The notes beneath the pieces were generated by a model. It had not been told where the DNA came from and searched no databases. It saw only the letters and a program-made list of their open reading frames with translations. A stretch of DNA of 64,000 nucleotides from Blastomyces gilchristii SLH14081 (taxonomy: Eukaryota; Ascomycota; Eurotiomycetes; Onygenales; Ajellomycetaceae): positions 186,001-250,000 of the forward strand of contig NW_003101678.1 of NCBI RefSeq assembly GCF_000003855.2, read 5' to 3'. The stretch's first letter is position 1; each line of letters starts with the position of its first letter. The position numbers and the translations under genes are program-made. Of the stretch, positions 60,842 to 64,000 are shown piece by piece.

Positions 60842-63800
60842 ATGTTCCAGTCATTTACTGGAAAGGCGCGACGACCACGGCAGGTCAACCTCTCAAACAG
60901 GCCAACTATCCCTTCTACACACTCTTCCGGACGTCATGGCTCCGCCGGCCAGGGCCCGCAGGCAACCCTCGCCCTCGCCCAGCAGGAACGCCGCCAGCGA
61001 CGACTAGACAGAGAGCGCTTGCAGGCAAGCCGCATTCTACAACGGACATGGAGAGGATACAAGGCCCGAAAAGCAATCAAAGATGCTTGGAGAATAGAGT
61101 GGGATAATGTGGAACGAAATAGAGGCTCCGATGTCATCCCCGGTTCGGATGTAGGAGCCCCAGTGTGGATGGGTTCGCTGCGGCCCTACACAAATCCTAC
61201 GGATTGCTTGTCTCAACTTAGGAAACTGTTGCGTTTTGTTTCGATTAAGGATCAGGATGACTGGTCCCGGCTATCATATTTTGCAAAATCTTTCCAAATG
61301 ACTCTGGAAGAGGCTCCGGTTCTGCAGCCTGACGGAGAATGGCCGCTCACACTTGGCCGCCTCGGAGGAGTTGCACTTCAGTTCCTTGCCATAATACCCT
61401 CGTCGATACCATCTCTATCGTTGGTTAACGATCTCCTCCAGCTTATATCGTTTCTGTCTACCTTGATACCCACTCAGATGACTCGACAGGCTGAACAGTA
61501 TTATTCTGCTCTAGCTGCCATAGCTCTCAACCTCCAGTCCTCCCCATTGAATACTAGTCAAACCAGAGACATGGTGGTGAAAAGCGTACTCGCCCTCCTT
61601 CAACCGATCACATCGGAAACTCTCGATGCTTATGGGTGGTTCGGACGAGTCTTCTTAACAATTCCGTCTCTTGACCGCCATCTTGGAGCGCTAGGTGACC
61701 TAGCCACTGGGATAAACTATAAACTTCTGGCTTCCGCGATAGATTCACATATCCTACCGTTCGCAGATTTCTTTCTCCAGTCAACGGATGTGGACAAACG
61801 ATTGTGGCTGCTCTCCTATTTCATCTTCTTCCATCGACACGCTCAGGGTAATGGTGTGGTCAAGCAGGCTCCAGAGACTTTGTTTGTTAAGGTCGTGTCC
61901 GGCCTACTCGGTCCAGTTTCTGGTGACATATCTCGTCGGCTTGATGGCGAGGAAAAGTCCCAGGCTAGGCTTCTTCCTCCGTTCGTTCGAAACCAGCTCC
62001 TCACCCTAGTCGACCAGCACAGCATCACACACCTTCTAGGCCAGGCAGCATCAAGTCGGGTTTCAACTAACAAAGCTTCTCAGCTACACTTACAGGCGTC
62101 GGATGATGCAAAGGCCCTAGCAGCCTATGCGCTAACGCTTTTAAGAGCATTTCCCAAGAGAGGTGACGAAATACGCATGTGGCTTTACTTAGGTTCCGCG
62201 ATGGAAACAGGAGTAGATGGGGGTTCAGCGTCTGGTCGATTGCCTGCTATCAAGTACTTTTGGAACGCATCTAGATCAACAAAGGTATTTCTAAATATAA
62301 CGCAAAAGCCGCGCGATGTCCTGGCAATGCTTCAAGCAGGCTCTGCACTTAGCTCCCAAGGCGCAAGTCCAACAGTCCAACAAAGCAGCGATCAAGATCA
62401 AGAATGGACAATCATTCTCCTGTTTCTTGAGCTTTATACTTTTCTTCTCAAAGTTTTGGACGATGAAGAATTCTTTTCTGCCACTCCTTCGCTAGGAAGA
62501 ACTACAAACTCGAATGCTTCCTGGACACAGGAGAGTGCTTTACCACTTGATGATGTTAAGAGTTTGACGCTTTTCTTGAAGAACTTGGCGTTCACACTAT
62601 ATTGGAATGCGGCGGATTTGACCTCTGCGAATGTAGATACCACTGACCCCAGCGGCATCCGAAATTACTTCAGTACCCGTTCTACGAAACTAGAGCCGGA
62701 ATCCTCAACCCTAAAATCCAAGAGCGGAACATTAATGAGCGTTACTGGCATACCTCTAGAATATTTCAAAGGATTAGTGACGGGATTGTTACGCATGGTA
62801 CACGAAAGAGAGTAAGTTTTCACTCGTCTTGATCTATAAATTCGCTTACGTTTTACTAACTAGCTGTCCAGCTCGAGGCGGAAATTTTTGCCTGACGGCC
62901 ATTGGCTTATGGTCGACCGCTTAGATATGGAAGGGTTCATTCCTACGGTCGTCGCTGAGGAGGAAAATAGAAATCAGCTCCAAGATGATGACGATGACGA
63001 TGATGACAATGAGGAGACGCCAGATGACACAATGGATGACGATTATGACCACTCCCGGGGCTTGATAGGGACCGGAAGGGCTCAGCAGCTTCGCCGAATC
63101 GAAGAGCTTAGAAAGCGACAACAGCAAGTCGCACGGAGGAAAGAGCTCGAAGCTGTTGCCCCGCGACTGGAAATTTTGAGGAACATACCATTTTTCATAC
63201 CTTTCGCCACCCGTGTGCAGATATTCCGGGAGTTTATCTTTAGAGACCAAGTTCAGAGAAGAAGGGGGTATATCGACCCCGACTCCTGGCGCTTATCTGT
63301 TGCTCATAGCCTGATGGGATTGGGCAGTGACGGTAGGCCCATGGGACATGACATCTTGAACAAGCATCATGCGAACATAAGACGAGAATCGCTGTTCCAG
63401 GACGCGTTCGAACAGTTCTACGAGCTAGGGGACGGTTTGAAGGAACCGATACAGATTTCATTTATCGACAAATTTGGCACGCCAGAAGCAGGAATCGATG
63501 GTGGTGGTGTCACCAAGGAATTTCTCACGAGCGTGATTAATGACGCCTTCAATCCATCGGGTGCCTCCAGCCTTTTTATCGAAAACGATCAGCACCTATT
63601 GTACCCGAACCCTACACTCATAGAACAGCGAAAGGCTGAGCTTCGGCGACAGGGAATTCCCGACAGAAGCGTCACCATGAATGCAGAGGTTAAAGAATTA
63701 TTGAAGCGGTACGAGTTTCTAGGTCGTATCATCGGGAAATGTCTTTATGAGGGGATTCTGGTGGATGTCAGCTTCGCGGGGTTCTTTCTTTTGAAATGGG

Positions 63801-64000
63801 CCCTGACTGGAGGGACGAGCTCGGCGCGCAAAGAGTCTTCGTATCGTGCTAATCTCAATGACGTGCGGGATCTCGACGAAAGCCTGTACCAGGGACTGGT
63901 AAGTCCGTTTGTGTTTCTAGCTGCCCTCAATTAACCAACCGCTTCCCTGGAAGAATCATTTTTGAAACTGAAACTACTGAACCTCTTTGCTAACAACCCC
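60842..64000 (+). CDS. HUL5: Hul5-type HECT E3 ubiquitin ligase (UBE3C family), 3' end outside window
   Basis: Hul5/UBE3C associates with the proteasome and extends ubiquitin chains on stalled or misfolded substrates. Exon 1 is 60842-62811 and exon 2 is 62872-63898, joined in phase 2 over a 60-bp intron with a TACTAAC branch site at 62854-62860. A third exon lies beyond the window: after the donor at 63899 (GTAAGT) a TGCTAAC branch site appears near 63,989, so its acceptor is just past 64,000. The visible part is 999 residues. An IQ-like motif (RILQRTWRGYKARKAI) is near 64-80, a run of eight Asp begins near 694, and the HECT N-lobe starts near 760, with FIDKFGTPEAGIDGGGVTKE near 850. The catalytic Cys of the C-lobe is not in view. 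The start is the first ATG after a CT-rich leader. Confidence 0.92.

Overview
The window looks like nuclear DNA of a filamentous ascomycete, most likely an onygenalean dimorphic fungus of the Blastomyces/Emmonsia/Histoplasma type. I infer this from short GT-AG introns with TACTAAC-like branch sites, the gene set at the right-hand end, and a very long AT-rich, transposon-filled block joined abruptly to ordinary gene DNA. Genus and species are not proven by what I can see.

Bases 1 to about 48,060 hold no host gene that I can support. They are stacked, inactivated transposable elements. CpG, CpC and GpG are almost absent, while CpA, TpG, CpT and ApG remain common. Most premature stops are TGA, as expected from TGG to TGA transitions, and reading frames are otherwise largely kept. 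This is a RIP-like signature with an unusual sequence context. Target-site duplications (TSDs) let the nesting be read. A Ty3/gypsy chromovirus, TE-A (4581-32051, TSD TCAGT), is split by a second gypsy element, TE-B (8430-28101, TSD CTTC). TE-B is split by a 5.8-kb hAT transposon (14974-20772, 8-bp TSD) and by a complete reverse-oriented gypsy element, D1 (20900-26634, TSD AAGTC). To the left lies a Tad-like LINE remnant whose RNase H region carries a 506-bp deletion derivative of the same hAT (TSD CTTTCAAG). To the right, a second copy of the D family (D2, 33672-44798) carries a third copy (D3, 34207-39820, TSD TATTC/TATTT) in its leader. A further TE-A-family 3' LTR (44840-47678) is broken by three small retroelements: a chimeric tRNA/LINE retroposon, a tRNA-derived SINE and a 424-bp TRIM.

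From about 48.1 kb the composition returns to normal and four conserved genes follow: a secreted GH81 endo-1,3-beta-glucanase (minus, six exons, 49079-52218), the U3 snoRNP protein Utp14 (minus, two exons, 55680-58812), the mitochondrial ribosomal protein mL41/MRPL27 (plus, two exons, 59138-59813) and a Hul5-type HECT ubiquitin ligase (plus, from 60842, running off the window before its catalytic cysteine). UTP14 and MRPL27 are head-to-head over about 325 bp and may share a promoter. These are housekeeping functions (cell wall, cytosolic and mitochondrial ribosome production, proteasome-linked ubiquitination) and do not form a dedicated cluster. I see no rRNA gene, functional tRNA, CRISPR array or biosynthetic cluster.
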